64,000 nt of DNA from Hymenobacter canadensis (GCF_027359925.1 NZ_CP114767.1:1612001-1676000); one strand, 5' to 3'; positions 24,850 through 33,819 are shown, counted from the first letter of the stretch. Notes: generated by a model from the letters alone, not told the origin. Program-made: numbers and translations.

Positions 24850-26637
24850 CTAGTTGAAGTACTCCTTGGCCAAGGATTTATCGTGGCCATAGATGTCGTC
24901 GCGGAAGTTCACGTTGCCGGCTTCATCTACCCACGAGGTGAAGTAGACCAGATACACTGGCACGTGCTTTGGCAAGTTTACGTACAGTTCCTTGCGGCCC
25001 GCAATCGTCTCTTCGATCTTGGTCATGTCCCAGCCGGGCTTGTTGCGGAGCAGGTATTCGGCTAGCTTCAGGGGCTCGGCTACCCGCACGCAGCCGTGGC
25101 TGAAGCCGCGCTTGGCCTGGCTGAACAGTTCGTCGTGGGGCGTGTCGTGGAGGTAAACATCGTTGGAATTCGGGAAGATAAACTTCACGTCGCCGAGGTC
25201 ATTTTTAGGCCCTGGGCGGCGGCGCAACGTGTACTTCCAGGTGGCCGGCGTGAGGCTGGCCCAGTTGACGCTGTTGGGGTCAACCGGGGTAGCCTTGGCA
25301 CCCGAACCCTTCACCACTTCCATATCGAGGCGGTCGAGGTAGGACTGCGCATTGGCAGCCAGCTTGGGGCGCATCTCCTTATCGATGATGCTGTAGGGCA
25401 CGTTCCAGTAGGGAGCCAGCACCACGTATTCCATCTTGTCGGAGAAGACCGGCGTAGCGTTGAGCGCCTTGCCCACAATCACGCGCATGTCGAATACTTC
25501 CTTGTTGGCTTCGACAACGTGCAGCTTGTAATCGGGGATGTTTACCAGCAGGTAGTCGGCCTCAAACTTCTTCGGAATCCAGCGCCAGCGCTCCATGTTC
25601 ACGATGATCTGGTCGATGCGCTGGGACACGGGTACATTGAGCAAACGCAGGGTTTCGCCCCCCACTACTCCGTCCGGATTGAGGCCGTTCTGACTCTGGA
25701 AATTTTTCACAGCTTCCACCAGTTCGGCATCATATTTCTCGGCCGGCACTGCGGCAACAGGGGCCACCGCTGCTGGATTGTTGGCCACTGTGCGAGCCGG
25801 AGTGCCCTCGGTAGCAGCGGCCGCTACGGGAGCAGCCATCGGGGCAGCCTTGGTGCCCATCAGGCGCTGGCGCAGCGTAGCAACGGCCGGCGTGGCCTGC
25901 CCAGGCTTGAGCTTGGTGGTAACGGGTAGCGTTGGCCAACCGCCGTTCCGCTGCAAAGCGCGGTAGTCGGCCAAGACCTTTTTCAGCTGCTCATACTCCG
26001 GATGCAGCGGCTCGAACTCATAGTAGGGGTAGGTGCTTTCCCGCTCCTGCAGGATCGTCATCAGGGCCTTGTGCAGCTTGATCTTGTTGCGCTTCACCTG
26101 CCAGTCGATGGTCTTGACTGCGCGCGGGTCTACAGTGCCCCGGTAGAAGTCGGAAGCCCAGTTGAAATAGGTGCCGGACAAAGCGACGTCAATCTCCTTT
26201 TCCAGCGCGTTGCGCTTGACGGAATCACCCTGCACGGTCTCCAGATCGGCAAACAGCTTCTCGAAGTCCTTGGTTTTGTACTCTTTAGGATCAAGCCCTT
26301 CGTCGCCGGCCTTGTTGATAACGCCGAGCATAGTTTTAGCCTGCGGTACCAGCTCGTGGTTGCGGAACCAGCCCAACCGGAACTGCCGCTCGCGGTAGAA
26401 CTTCTTGGCCCATTCCACCTGGTCCTTGAATTTAGGCTCGGCATTCATGGCGCGTACTACATATACGCTGTCGAGAGTAGGCTGCTGCCCACCGGCTTTG
26501 GCCGGGGTGCCAGGCAGGGCTTCCTTGATCTGGGCCTTTTGCTCCTGGCTGCACGAGGTGGCAGAGGCCAGCATCGTGAGGCTCATGAGCCAGAACAACA
26601 GGGTGGAAAAGAAAGCCGGACGGAACGGTGAATTCAT
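24850..26637 (-). CDS. L,D-transpeptidase (YcbB/LdtD type), lipoprotein
   Basis: A 595-residue envelope enzyme expected to make 3-3 peptidoglycan cross-links or attach proteins to the wall. The N-terminus is hydrophobic with a lipobox-like SATSC (Cys about 29). A helical scaffold domain fills about 50-230. An Ala/Pro linker leads to a peptidoglycan-binding domain near 305-335 (VKNFQSQNGLNPDGVVGGETL). The YkuD catalytic domain covers about 355-545 and has SHGCVRV with the nucleophile Cys near residue 516. Length and domain order match E. coli YcbB-like enzymes. Monocistronic with its own terminator; divergent from the M1 peptidase. Confidence 0.92.
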   Translation of the reverse strand: MNSPFRPAFFSTLLFWLMSLTMLASATSCSQEQKAQIKEALPGTPAKAGGQQPTLDSVYVVRAMNAEPKFKDQVEWAKKFYRERQFRLGWFRNHELVPQAKTMLGVINKAGDEGLDPKEYKTKDFEKLFADLETVQGDSVKRNALEKEIDVALSGTYFNWASDFYRGTVDPRAVKTIDWQVKRNKIKLHKALMTILQERESTYPYYEFEPLHPEYEQLKKVLADYRALQRNGGWPTLPVTTKLKPGQATPAVATLRQRLMGTKAAPMAAPVAAAATEGTPARTVANNPAAVAPVAAVPAEKYDAELVEAVKNFQSQNGLNPDGVVGGETLRLLNVPVSQRIDQIIVNMERWRWIPKKFEADYLLVNIPDYKLHVVEANKEVFDMRVIVGKALNATPVFSDKMEYVVLAPYWNVPYSIIDKEMRPKLAANAQSYLDRLDMEVVKGSGAKATPVDPNSVNWASLTPATWKYTLRRRPGPKNDLGDVKFIFPNSNDVYLHDTPHDELFSQAKRGFSHGCVRVAEPLKLAEYLLRNKPGWDMTKIEETIAGRKELYVNLPKHVPVYLVYFTSWVDEAGNVNFRDDIYGHDKSLAKEYFN

Positions 26638-26971
26638 GCAGTTGGAGAGAGGATAAGAGAACGGACAATTGTTGGCGGGCCGGGTAACAACGTACCCACC
26701 CCGGCCAACTGCGCTTTTAACTGCATTCCGGAACGATAAGTTGCCCCTTGTTCAGCTTCTCTTATATGTGGCAAGTTACTCGTTTTGCCAATACATTCGC
26801 CTGTTGCTACCAGCCAGGGCCACCGCTTTTTTTGGGGCAGCCGGAGTAAGCTGGGCAATGGTCCGGCACTGTGCCGCCAGTGGCGCGCGCCACTGGCGGC
26901 ATACTGTTTTGGCTATCTTTGGCCCCTATCCGCTGCTGCCCCCCGGCGGTGGCTCACGTGTTCTTCGCTAT
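26638..26971. promoter_or_regulatory. Divergent promoter region with 30-base perfect palindrome
   Basis: This 334-base gap holds no gene. A perfect 30-base palindrome with half-site TGCCGCCAGTGGCGC is at 26872-26901. Twelve bases further, TATCTTTG at 26913-26920 is a Bacteroidota -7 box for the M1 peptidase, placing the palindrome over the -33 region. It could be an operator or a REP-like repeat. Confidence 0.6.
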
Positions 26972-28771
26972 ATGTCTGCACCTACTGCTGCCCCCCACCT
27001 CACCCCCGATCCTCACAGCTACGCCCGGCCGCTGGAGGTCAGCGTCCGGCACCTCGACCTGAGTCTGGCTGTGGACTTCGACGCCCGCCTGCTGCGCGGC
27101 ACTGCTACCTGGCAGCTCCACAACGCCAGCGCCACCGAGCTGCTGCTCGACGCCCGCGACCTGCACATCGAGGCCGTGTGGCTGGGCGCCCCGGACGGTG
27201 AGGCTACCCCGTTTGAGCTGGGCCCTGCCGATGCCGTGCTGGGCCAGCCCCTGCGCATCAGCATCCGGCCCGACACCACGGAGGTCAGCATCCGGTACCA
27301 GACCACGCCCGACGCGGCGGCGCTGCAGTGGCTGAGCCCCGGGCAGACGGCCGGCCGCCAGCACCCGTTTCTGTTCACCCAGTCGCAGGCCATCCTGGCC
27401 CGCACCTGGATTCCGTGCCAGGACTCGCCGGGTATCCGCTTCACCTACGAAGCGCGGGTGCAGGCGCCGGTGGAAATGCTGGCCCTGATGAGCGCTACCA
27501 ACCCGCAGGAGCGCAGCGCCACCGGCGAGTACCACTTCCGGATGGAACAGCCCATCCCGGCCTACCTCATGGCCCTGGCCGTCGGCGACCTGCAGTTCAC
27601 GCCGCTGAGTGCCCGCACCGGAATCTACGCTGAGCCCGTGACGCTGCCAACCGCCACTAAAGAGTTTGAGGACCTGGAGAAAATGGTAGCCACCGCCGAG
27701 GATCTGTACGGCCCCTACCGCTGGGAACGGTACGATTTGCTGGTGCTGCCTCCCTCCTTTCCGTTCGGCGGCATGGAAAATCCACGTTTAACATTTGTAA
27801 CGCCGACTATTCTGGCTGGCGACCGGAGCCTGACCAGCCTGGTAGCTCACGAGCTGGCCCATTCCTGGAGCGGCAACCTCGTGACCAACGCCACCTGGAA
27901 TGATTTCTGGTTGAACGAAGGCTTCACGGTATACTTCGAGCGCCGCATTATGGAGCAGCTCTACGGCCGCCCCTATGCTGATATGCTTCAGGTGCTGGGC
28001 CACTCGGCCCTGCTCCACACCGTGGCGGAGCTCGGCGCCACCAGCCCCGACACCCACCTGCACCTCAACCTGGCCGGGCGCGACCCCGACGAAGGCCTCA
28101 ACGAAATTGCCTACGAGAAGGGCGACTACCTCCTGCTAACCCTCGAACATCTGGTAGGCCGGCCTGCTCTCGACACCTTTATTAAGGAGTACTTCGCGCG
28201 GCACAGTTTCCAGAGCATGGACACGGCCTCGTTCATAGCGTACCTGCGCCGCGAACTGCTCGACCAGCACCCCGGCCTGGAAGCTAAGCTGCAGCTGGAT
28301 GCCTGGGTGAACCAGCCCGGCATTCCGGCCGTGGCGCCGCCGGTAGCATCGGAGCGGTTCGAAGCGGTGGTGGCCGCTGAGGCCCGGTGGCAGCAGGGCG
28401 CGCCGGCCGCCGGCCTGCCTACCGCCAACTGGAGCAGCCACGAATGGGTGTACTTCCTGCACCAACTGTCGGCGCCGCTTTCGTTGGAGCAGCTGGCCGA
28501 GCTGGACGCGGCCTTCGGGTTCACACAGTCCGGCAACGCCGAAATTCTGGCGGCCTGGTTTCCGCACACCATTGCGGCCAGCTACTCCCCTGCCGACCAA
28601 GCGCTGCACCAGTTCCTGACGCAGGTAGGCCGGCGCAAGTTTCTGGTGCCGCTCTACAAGGCGCTGCTGGCTACGCCCGACGGTACCGCGCGGGCCCGCC
28701 GGCTCTACGCCGAGGCCCGGCCCAATTATCATTCCGTCGCAACCAGCACGTTCGACGTACTGTTGAAATAG
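26972..28771 (+). CDS. M1 family aminopeptidase, leukotriene A4 hydrolase-like
   Basis: A 599-residue zinc aminopeptidase. The frame is open from 26669, but ATG 26972 (MSAPTAAPHLTPDPHSYARP) gives the LTA4H-type N-terminus and lies about 50 bases after a TATCTTTG promoter box. GGMENPRL near residue 266 is the GxMEN substrate-binding motif. HELAHSW (about 292-298) followed by NEGFT (about 315) gives the HExxH-18-E zinc site. A C-terminal helical domain (ARWQQGAPAAGLP onwards) matches the LTA4H class rather than classic aminopeptidase N. No signal peptide, so cytoplasmic peptide trimming is likely. Confidence 0.93.
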   Translation: MSAPTAAPHLTPDPHSYARPLEVSVRHLDLSLAVDFDARLLRGTATWQLHNASATELLLDARDLHIEAVWLGAPDGEATPFELGPADAVLGQPLRISIRPDTTEVSIRYQTTPDAAALQWLSPGQTAGRQHPFLFTQSQAILARTWIPCQDSPGIRFTYEARVQAPVEMLALMSATNPQERSATGEYHFRMEQPIPAYLMALAVGDLQFTPLSARTGIYAEPVTLPTATKEFEDLEKMVATAEDLYGPYRWERYDLLVLPPSFPFGGMENPRLTFVTPTILAGDRSLTSLVAHELAHSWSGNLVTNATWNDFWLNEGFTVYFERRIMEQLYGRPYADMLQVLGHSALLHTVAELGATSPDTHLHLNLAGRDPDEGLNEIAYEKGDYLLLTLEHLVGRPALDTFIKEYFARHSFQSMDTASFIAYLRRELLDQHPGLEAKLQLDAWVNQPGIPAVAPPVASERFEAVVAAEARWQQGAPAAGLPTANWSSHEWVYFLHQLSAPLSLEQLAELDAAFGFTQSGNAEILAAWFPHTIAASYSPADQALHQFLTQVGRRKFLVPLYKALLATPDGTARARRLYAEARPNYHSVATSTFDVLLK

Positions 28772-28885
28772 GAGACGGCGCCGTTCTGCGCGGTGCCGCC
28801 TCTACTAATTCCTCTGGCCCGAAGCTTGCTTGCAGCGGGCCAGCATGCTACATTTCGTTTTTCCATTTGCTGATTTTTTGCTTTG

Positions 28886-29830
28886 ATGACCTCCAAACCC
28901 CTCGGTAAGCTCATTGCCATTGGCGGCAACGAAGACAAGGGCACCTACCCGAACCCTCGTACCAAGAAGAAATACTACCTCAACTTTTTCGAGTTGGGCA
29001 TTCTGAAACGGGTCGTGCTGGAATCCGGCAAGGAAGACCCGCGCATTGAGGTGATTACCACCGCCTCCATGATTCCGGAAGAGGTGGCCCGCATCTATAT
29101 TTCCTCGTTCACGATGCTGAATTGCAACAACGTGAACATTATGGATATCCGCACCCCCGAGGATGCCCGCCAGCCGGAGTACCTGGAGCGCCTGCGCCAA
29201 GCCGATGTGGTGATGATGAGCGGCGGCAACCAGTCGCGCCTCATCCAGATGTTCGGCGGCTCGGAGTTCCTACAGATTCTGCGGCAGCGCTACTATGAGC
29301 AGCCCAACTTCATCATCGCCGGCACCTCGGCCGGCGCCATGGCCATGTCCAAAACCATGATCAAAGGTGGCAGCGTGCCGGATGCCCTGATGAAAGGCGC
29401 CGTGAAGATGGGCACTGGCCTGGGGTTGATTGACAGCGTGGTGATTGACTCGCACTTCGTGAAGCGCGGCCGGTTCGGGCGCATCATCGAGGCCGTGGCC
29501 CTGCACCCCAAGCTAATTGGCATTGGGCTGGGCGAAGACACGGGCGTGCTCATCACCGAAGGCAACCAGATGGAAGCCATCGGCTCGAACCTGGTCGTCA
29601 TCATGGACGGGCAAAAGCTGGAGCATAACAATGCGCCCGCTGCCAAAAAGGGCGAGGCCATTTCTATCGAGAGCATGCTGCTGCACGTGCTGGTGAAGGG
29701 TAACCTCTACGATGTAGAGCAGCGCGAATTCTACCCTGACCTGAAGCTACGCCAGCAGGCCGCCGAATCAGTACAGCTGACGGCGGGCCGGGATGCCAAC
29801 GCCCCGGCAGCCGCCCCGAACGGCATTTAA
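28886..29830 (+). CDS. cphB: Cyanophycinase-like S51 serine peptidase
   Basis: A 314-residue protein of the S51 family. The core has IAIGGNEDKGTY, the DVVMMSGGNQSRL loop and GTSAGAMAMS with the nucleophile serine near residue 148, then GLGLIDSVVIDSHFVKRGRFGRI, the typical cyanophycinase signature. The enzyme cuts cyanophycin (multi-L-arginyl-poly-L-aspartate) into beta-Asp-Arg dipeptides. The ATG at 28886 is preferred over a TTG three bases upstream. It converges on an isoaspartyl peptidase gene that would finish the pathway. No cyanophycin synthetase is in the window. A role on other isoaspartyl peptides cannot be excluded. Confidence 0.88.
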   Translation: MTSKPLGKLIAIGGNEDKGTYPNPRTKKKYYLNFFELGILKRVVLESGKEDPRIEVITTASMIPEEVARIYISSFTMLNCNNVNIMDIRTPEDARQPEYLERLRQADVVMMSGGNQSRLIQMFGGSEFLQILRQRYYEQPNFIIAGTSAGAMAMSKTMIKGGSVPDALMKGAVKMGTGLGLIDSVVIDSHFVKRGRFGRIIEAVALHPKLIGIGLGEDTGVLITEGNQMEAIGSNLVVIMDGQKLEHNNAPAAKKGEAISIESMLLHVLVKGNLYDVEQREFYPDLKLRQQAAESVQLTAGRDANAPAAAPNGI

Positions 29831-29844
29831 CCATCTGATCAACA

Positions 29845-29889
29845 AGCAGAATGCCCACCCAAACCGAGTGTTTGGGTGGGCATTCTGCT
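29845..29889. terminator. Bidirectional terminator between cyanophycinase and isoaspartyl peptidase
   Basis: Perfect 20-base stem with left arm AGCAGAATGCCCACCCAAAC and loop CGAGT, followed by TT-rich sequence. Confidence 0.9.
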
Positions 29890-29948
29890 TTATCCGCAAA
29901 CGAGCGGCCTACTCCTTATATATATAGGCGCGAAAAACCGCCGTTCGG

Positions 29949-30920
29949 CTAGTCTTTGTAAATGCCCAGGTAGTAGTCGGAAGCGGCACTCACGCTGCCG
30001 CGGTACATGCCGTCGGAGTTGAAGGGCAGGGCCAGGTTGCCGGCGGCATCCACCGCTACCAATCCTCCCTCCCCGCCCACGGGCGCCAGCTTGTCGTGCA
30101 CGACCACGCGGCAGGCTTCGGCCAGACTGAGCCCCCGGTACTCCATCAGGCAGCTGATATCGTGCGCCACCACGGCGCGCAGAAAAAACTCGCCGTGCCC
30201 GGTGCAGCTGATGGCGCAGGTGCGGTTGTCGGCGAAGGTGCCGCTGCCGATGATGGGCGAGTCGCCGATGCGGGAGTAGCGCTTGTTGGTCATGCCGCCG
30301 GTGCTGGTGGCGGCAGCCAGGTTGCCGTGCTGGTCGAGGGCGACGGCACCCACGGTACCCATTTTCTTTTTCGGGTCTTCGTGCGTGGCCGGCGAGCTAT
30401 CGGCGGGCTGGGCCTGCGAGTGGTCGAGGCGCATGCGGCCTTCCTGCAGCGCCTCCTGCAGCTGGTCGTAGCGGTGCTGGGTGAAAAAGTACTCGGCCGG
30501 CTGCAGCGGCAGGCCATGCTCCTGGGCCAGCTCATCGGCGCCAGGGTAGGCCAGCAGCACGTGGTCCGTTTTCTCCATCACGAGGCGGGCCGCCCGGATG
30601 GGGTTCTGCACGGCGCGGGCTCCGGCCACGGCGCCCGCGGCGCGGTTGCGCCCGTCCATGATGGCGGCATCCATTTCGTGGTGGCCGTCGTGGGTGAACA
30701 CGGCACCGCGGCCGGCATTGAACAGCGGGCAGTCTTCGAGGCTGCGCACGGCAGCTTCCACGGCATCGAGGGCGGGGCCGCCCTGGCGCAGCACCGCGTG
30801 GCCGGCCTCCAGGCTCTGGCGCAGGGCCGCCAGGTAAGCCTGTTCTTTTTCGGGCGTCATGAGCTGGCGCGAAATAGTGCCGGCTCCGCCATGGATGGCC
30901 AAGGCAAAGGGAATGTTCAT
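29949..30920 (-). CDS. iaaA: Isoaspartyl peptidase / plant-type L-asparaginase
   Basis: A 323-residue N-terminal-nucleophile (Ntn) hydrolase. The N-terminus FALAIHGGAGTI, DAVEAAVRSLEDCPLFNAGRGAVFT and MDAAIMDG are standard. Autocleavage is expected just before the threonine in KKKMGTVGAVALD (about residue 189), and the beta subunit follows with TSTGGMTNKRYSRIGDSPIIGSGTFA. It hydrolyses beta-aspartyl dipeptides and asparagine. ATG 30920 (MNIPFALAIHGG) fits the family start better than the upstream ATG at 30959; a TACCTTTG box lies at 30957-30964 on this strand. It faces the cyanophycinase gene. Confidence 0.93.
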   Translation of the reverse strand: MNIPFALAIHGGAGTISRQLMTPEKEQAYLAALRQSLEAGHAVLRQGGPALDAVEAAVRSLEDCPLFNAGRGAVFTHDGHHEMDAAIMDGRNRAAGAVAGARAVQNPIRAARLVMEKTDHVLLAYPGADELAQEHGLPLQPAEYFFTQHRYDQLQEALQEGRMRLDHSQAQPADSSPATHEDPKKKMGTVGAVALDQHGNLAAATSTGGMTNKRYSRIGDSPIIGSGTFADNRTCAISCTGHGEFFLRAVVAHDISCLMEYRGLSLAEACRVVVHDKLAPVGGEGGLVAVDAAGNLALPFNSDGMYRGSVSAASDYYLGIYKD

Positions 30921-31022
30921 GGGCAGACGGGCAAAAATAAATGTGGGGTCGTAAGGCAAAGGTACGTAGGGCGCTGCGCCCCGGGCGTGCTAAGGCGGGT
31001 AGCCGAAACCCATTTTTTTTCG

Positions 31023-31030
31023 TACGTTTG
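31023..31030 (+). promoter_or_regulatory. -7 promoter box TACGTTTG
   Basis: TAnnTTTG match 35 bases before the ATG of the DUF3127 gene. Confidence 0.6.
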
Positions 31031-31065
31031 ATCTACTGTTTTCACCCCTCCAAAATATTACCCTT

Positions 31066-31488
31066 ATGGCTTACGATGCTACCGGCCGCCTGCACGAAAT
31101 CTTCGATGAACAGCAGGTGAGCGAGAAATTCCGCAAGCGCGAATTCGTGCTGGAAGTTGTAGATGGCCAGTACCCTGAGCATATCAAGTTCCAATTGGTG
31201 CAGGACAAAACCGCCCTCATCGACCCGTTCAAAGTGGGCGACGAGGTGAAGATTGCCTTCAACCTGCGCGGCCGCGGCTTCAACAAGAACGGCCAGATGC
31301 TGTACTTCACCAACCTGGAAGCCTGGCGCATTGAGTCGGCTGCCGGTGGCGCTTCGGCTCCGCAGGGTGGTGGCAGCTACCAGCAAGCTGCCCCCCGGGC
31401 CGCTGCTCCCGCACAAAACCAGAACCCGAACCTGCGCGCTTCTTCGGCGCCCATCGCCTCGGACGACGACAACGACCTGCCGTTCTAA
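31066..31488 (+). CDS. DUF3127 OB-fold protein with SSB-like acidic tail
   Basis: A 140-residue protein of the DUF3127 family, widespread in Bacteroidota and predicted to adopt an OB fold. Residues 1-87 hold the domain (RKREFVLEVVDGQYPEHIKF, VGDEVKIAFNLRGRGFN, YFTNLEAWRIE). A Gln/Ala/Pro-rich linker leads to the C-terminus SDDDNDLPF, strikingly like the DDDIPF tip of single-stranded DNA-binding protein SSB that recruits repair and replication partners. Family function is unknown; a nucleic-acid-binding role is suggested by fold and tail. Monocistronic, with a TACGTTTG box upstream and a terminator downstream. Confidence 0.9.
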   Translation: MAYDATGRLHEIFDEQQVSEKFRKREFVLEVVDGQYPEHIKFQLVQDKTALIDPFKVGDEVKIAFNLRGRGFNKNGQMLYFTNLEAWRIESAAGGASAPQGGGSYQQAAPRAAAPAQNQNPNLRASSAPIASDDDNDLPF

Positions 31489-31510
31489 GCAGAACTCGCA
31501 TCGTCAAAAT

Positions 31511-31546
31511 AAATGCCGCTCCCTGCACGGGGGCGGCATTTTTTGT
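31511..31546 (+). terminator. Rho-independent terminator after DUF3127
   Basis: Stem AATGCCGCTCCC with complement GGGGGCGGCATT and T run. The remaining gap to 31831 holds no gene that I can support. Confidence 0.8.
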
Positions 31547-31831
31547 GTAGGATGAGTTGCGGCTGCGGCGCCAGCTACCGGGCAGGACAACGGGAAAACG
31601 GCTTTGCTCCTGCCGCCGTACTGTAGGCGTAATGGTACCTGGGAATTCGCACAGGACCCGGCGGCTTTGCCAGATTCAGATTCGTTGTATAGTAGCGCAA
31701 ACTTTGTAGTTCGCGCTGCTGCTACCAGGCAGGCTATGGGCAGCACGCCAGGCAAACTTCCGGGGAGTGTTTTTTCGTTAGTAGATTCCGTAGCTGTTTT
31801 TCTTTTTCGCTATCCACCGTTTTCGTTGCGC

Positions 31832-32707
31832 ATGGCCGTTTCTTCTCTCTTTCCACTTCGGCACAAAACGGCTTTGGTCACGGGCGCTACCTCGGGCATC
31901 GGGCTGGTGACGGCCCGCGAGCTGGCCCGGCAGGGCGCCCGCGTCATCCTGGTTGGCCGCAACCCCGACAAAGCCGAGCGGGCCCGTGCCGCCATCCTGG
32001 CCGCCGTGCCCGATGCTGTCCTTGATGTGCGTTTGTTCGACCTGTCGCTGCTGAGCAACGTGCGCCGCCTGGCCGCCGAGATTCAGCGTGACTATCCGCA
32101 GCTGGATATTCTCGTCAACAACGCGGGCATTATGCCCGGCCCGCTCACGGTTACGGCCGAAGGCCACGAGCTGAGCTGGGCCACCAACCACCTGTCGGTT
32201 TTTGCCCTCACCAACCTGCTGCTGCCGCTGCTGGTGGAAACCGGGGCCGGGCGCATCGTGACGGTGGCTTCGGAGGCGCATTGGCTGGGTGAGATTGAGT
32301 TTTCGCAGGAAGCGCGCAACGCCCCCAACAACTACAGCTGGCTCACGGCCTACGCCGACTCGAAACTGGCCAACATCCTGTTCACCAACGAGCTGGCCCA
32401 CCGCCTGGAGCTGACCGGCGTCACGGCCAATTGCCTGCATCCGGGCATGGTGGATACCGGCCTGGTGCACGCGGGCAGTTCCTGGGGCATGAAGGCACTA
32501 TGGTATCCAGCCAAGCCGTTTATGATTTCGCCGGAACAAGGCGCGCGCACTAGCCTCTATCTGGCCGCGGCGCCGGAAGTGGCCCGCGTGAGTGGGCGCT
32601 ACTTCAAAAACACCCGCCCCGGTCGCTGCTCGGCCCGCTCACAAAGCCGCACCGATGCCGCGCGCCTTTGGCGGATTTCGGAAGAGGAAACCGGCGTAAG
32701 CGTGTAG
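31832..32707 (+). CDS. SDR family oxidoreductase, retinol-dehydrogenase-like
   Basis: A 291-residue NAD(P)-dependent short-chain dehydrogenase. The frame opens at 31604, but ATG 31832 (MAVSSLFPLRHKTALVTG) fits the family. Cofactor motif TGATSGIG (about 17-24) and VGRN after the second strand suggest NADP preference. NNAG in the fourth strand, catalytic Ser in TVASEAH and YADSK (Tyr about 174, Lys about 178) complete the active site. The C-terminal region RYFKNTRPG matches the WWOX/RDH-like classical SDRs. Substrate unknown. It is followed four bases later by the AlbA_2 gene, probably an operon. Confidence 0.9.
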   Translation: MAVSSLFPLRHKTALVTGATSGIGLVTARELARQGARVILVGRNPDKAERARAAILAAVPDAVLDVRLFDLSLLSNVRRLAAEIQRDYPQLDILVNNAGIMPGPLTVTAEGHELSWATNHLSVFALTNLLLPLLVETGAGRIVTVASEAHWLGEIEFSQEARNAPNNYSWLTAYADSKLANILFTNELAHRLELTGVTANCLHPGMVDTGLVHAGSSWGMKALWYPAKPFMISPEQGARTSLYLAAAPEVARVSGRYFKNTRPGRCSARSQSRTDAARLWRISEEETGVSV

Positions 32708-32711
32708 CACC

Positions 32712-33344
32712 ATGACCGAACTAGAACAACTTATCCGGCAGGGCGAGGGCGAGCAGTTGGAGTTCAAGAAGAAAACCACGCACCCGTCGCGCATCTCGCG
32801 CACGCTGGCTTCGCTGGCCAATACGCACGGCGGCCGGGTGCTGGTGGGCGTGGAAGACGACGGCCGCATTGTGGGCGTGCGCGACGCTGAGGAAGAAATC
32901 TACCTGCTGCGCCAGGCGGCCCGGCAGTACGTGGAGCCCGCGCTGGCCCTGCAGATTCAGGAAGTGGAGCACGATGGCCTGACGGTGCTGGTGGTAACGG
33001 TGGCCGAAAGCCCGCACAAGCCGCACCGCGCCCAAGTAGCCGACGGCGACTGGCGTAGCTACGTGCGCGTGCGCGACGAAAGCGTGCAAACCAGCCAGCT
33101 CACCGAAAAAGTGCTGCAGCGCCACGACCCGCCGGACATGCCGCGCCTGGAGAAAATGCCTCTCAACCGCGAAGAGCTGGCCGTGCTCGACTACCTGCAG
33201 AAAAACCCGCGCCTGACGCTCAACCAGTACATGAAGCTACTGAACCTGGGCCGCCGCCGCGCCTACCGCACCCTCATCAAGCTCACGCTTCACGGCTACA
33301 TCAAGCACCACGACAAGGAAAAGGAGGTGTATTACACACTGTAG
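32712..33344 (+). CDS. AlbA_2/Schlafen-like ATP-binding domain protein with winged helix
   Basis: A 210-residue cytoplasmic protein. The N-terminal half is an AlbA_2 (Schlafen AAA_4-like) domain: EGEQLEFKKK, ISRTLASLANTHGGRVLVGVEDDGRIVGV and YVRVRDESVQTS. The C-terminal 60 residues form a helix-turn-helix (LNREELAVLDYLQ, LTLNQYMKLLNLGRRRAYRTL). Such proteins are annotated as putative DNA-binding regulators; related domains act in nucleic-acid cleavage or binding. It starts four bases after the SDR gene. Confidence 0.85.
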   Translation: MTELEQLIRQGEGEQLEFKKKTTHPSRISRTLASLANTHGGRVLVGVEDDGRIVGVRDAEEEIYLLRQAARQYVEPALALQIQEVEHDGLTVLVVTVAESPHKPHRAQVADGDWRSYVRVRDESVQTSQLTEKVLQRHDPPDMPRLEKMPLNREELAVLDYLQKNPRLTLNQYMKLLNLGRRRAYRTLIKLTLHGYIKHHDKEKEVYYTL

Positions 33345-33348
33345 TAAC

Positions 33349-33428
33349 CTGTCATTCCGAGCGGAGCGAGGAATCTGAGTTTGTTACGACAGAAATATCC
33401 AGATTCCTCGCTCCGCTCGGAATGATAG
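33349..33428. repeat. P2-family palindrome (GTCATTCCGAGC type)
   Basis: Inverted repeat with 28-base arms: left begins CTGTCATTCCGAGCGGAGCG and carries GAGGAATCTG, right is its complement. It fills the gap between the AlbA_2 stop codon (33344) and the convergent VOC stop codon (33430). The same word set recurs at 43497-43535 and 56439-56519. Confidence 0.85.
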
Positions 33429-33429
33429 A

Positions 33430-33819
33430 TTATACTGGCTCCAGCAAGTCCCACAGATTGCCGTACAAATCACTGAACACCAGCACCCACCCGTAGGGCT
33501 CCTGCACCGGCGGGCGCACAATCCGGACCTGTTGCGCTACCAGCCGCCGATAGTCGCGCTGCAGGTCGTCGGTGTAGAGGAATAGCGCCACCCGGCCGCC
33601 GGTCTGGCTGCCGATGCAGTATATCTGCTCCGGATTAGCGGCCTGCGCCAGCAGCAGCTCGGCGCCGCCGGGGCCGGGCGGCGCCACGCGCACCCAGCGT
33701 TTCTCGTCGCTCAGGCGGGTGTCTTCCAGGAGCTGGAAACCCAGCTTCTGAGTGTAAAATTCAATGGCTTCGTCGTATTCGGCTACTACCAGCGTGATGA
33801 GGGCGATGCGCTGAGCCAT
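33430..33819 (-). CDS. VOC family protein (glyoxalase/bleomycin-resistance-like)
   Basis: A 129-residue vicinal-oxygen-chelate fold protein. ATG 33819 gives MAQRIALITLVVAEYDEAIEFYTQKLGFQLLED, the usual first beta-alpha-beta-beta unit; the longer frame to 33885 adds an unlikely N-terminus. The second unit has RVALFLYTDDLQRDYRRLV and ends GWVLVFSDLYGNLWDLLEPV with a metal-ligand-like Glu. Function is not specific from sequence. Confidence 0.88.
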   Translation of the reverse strand: MAQRIALITLVVAEYDEAIEFYTQKLGFQLLEDTRLSDEKRWVRVAPPGPGGAELLLAQAANPEQIYCIGSQTGGRVALFLYTDDLQRDYRRLVAQQVRIVRPPVQEPYGWVLVFSDLYGNLWDLLEPV

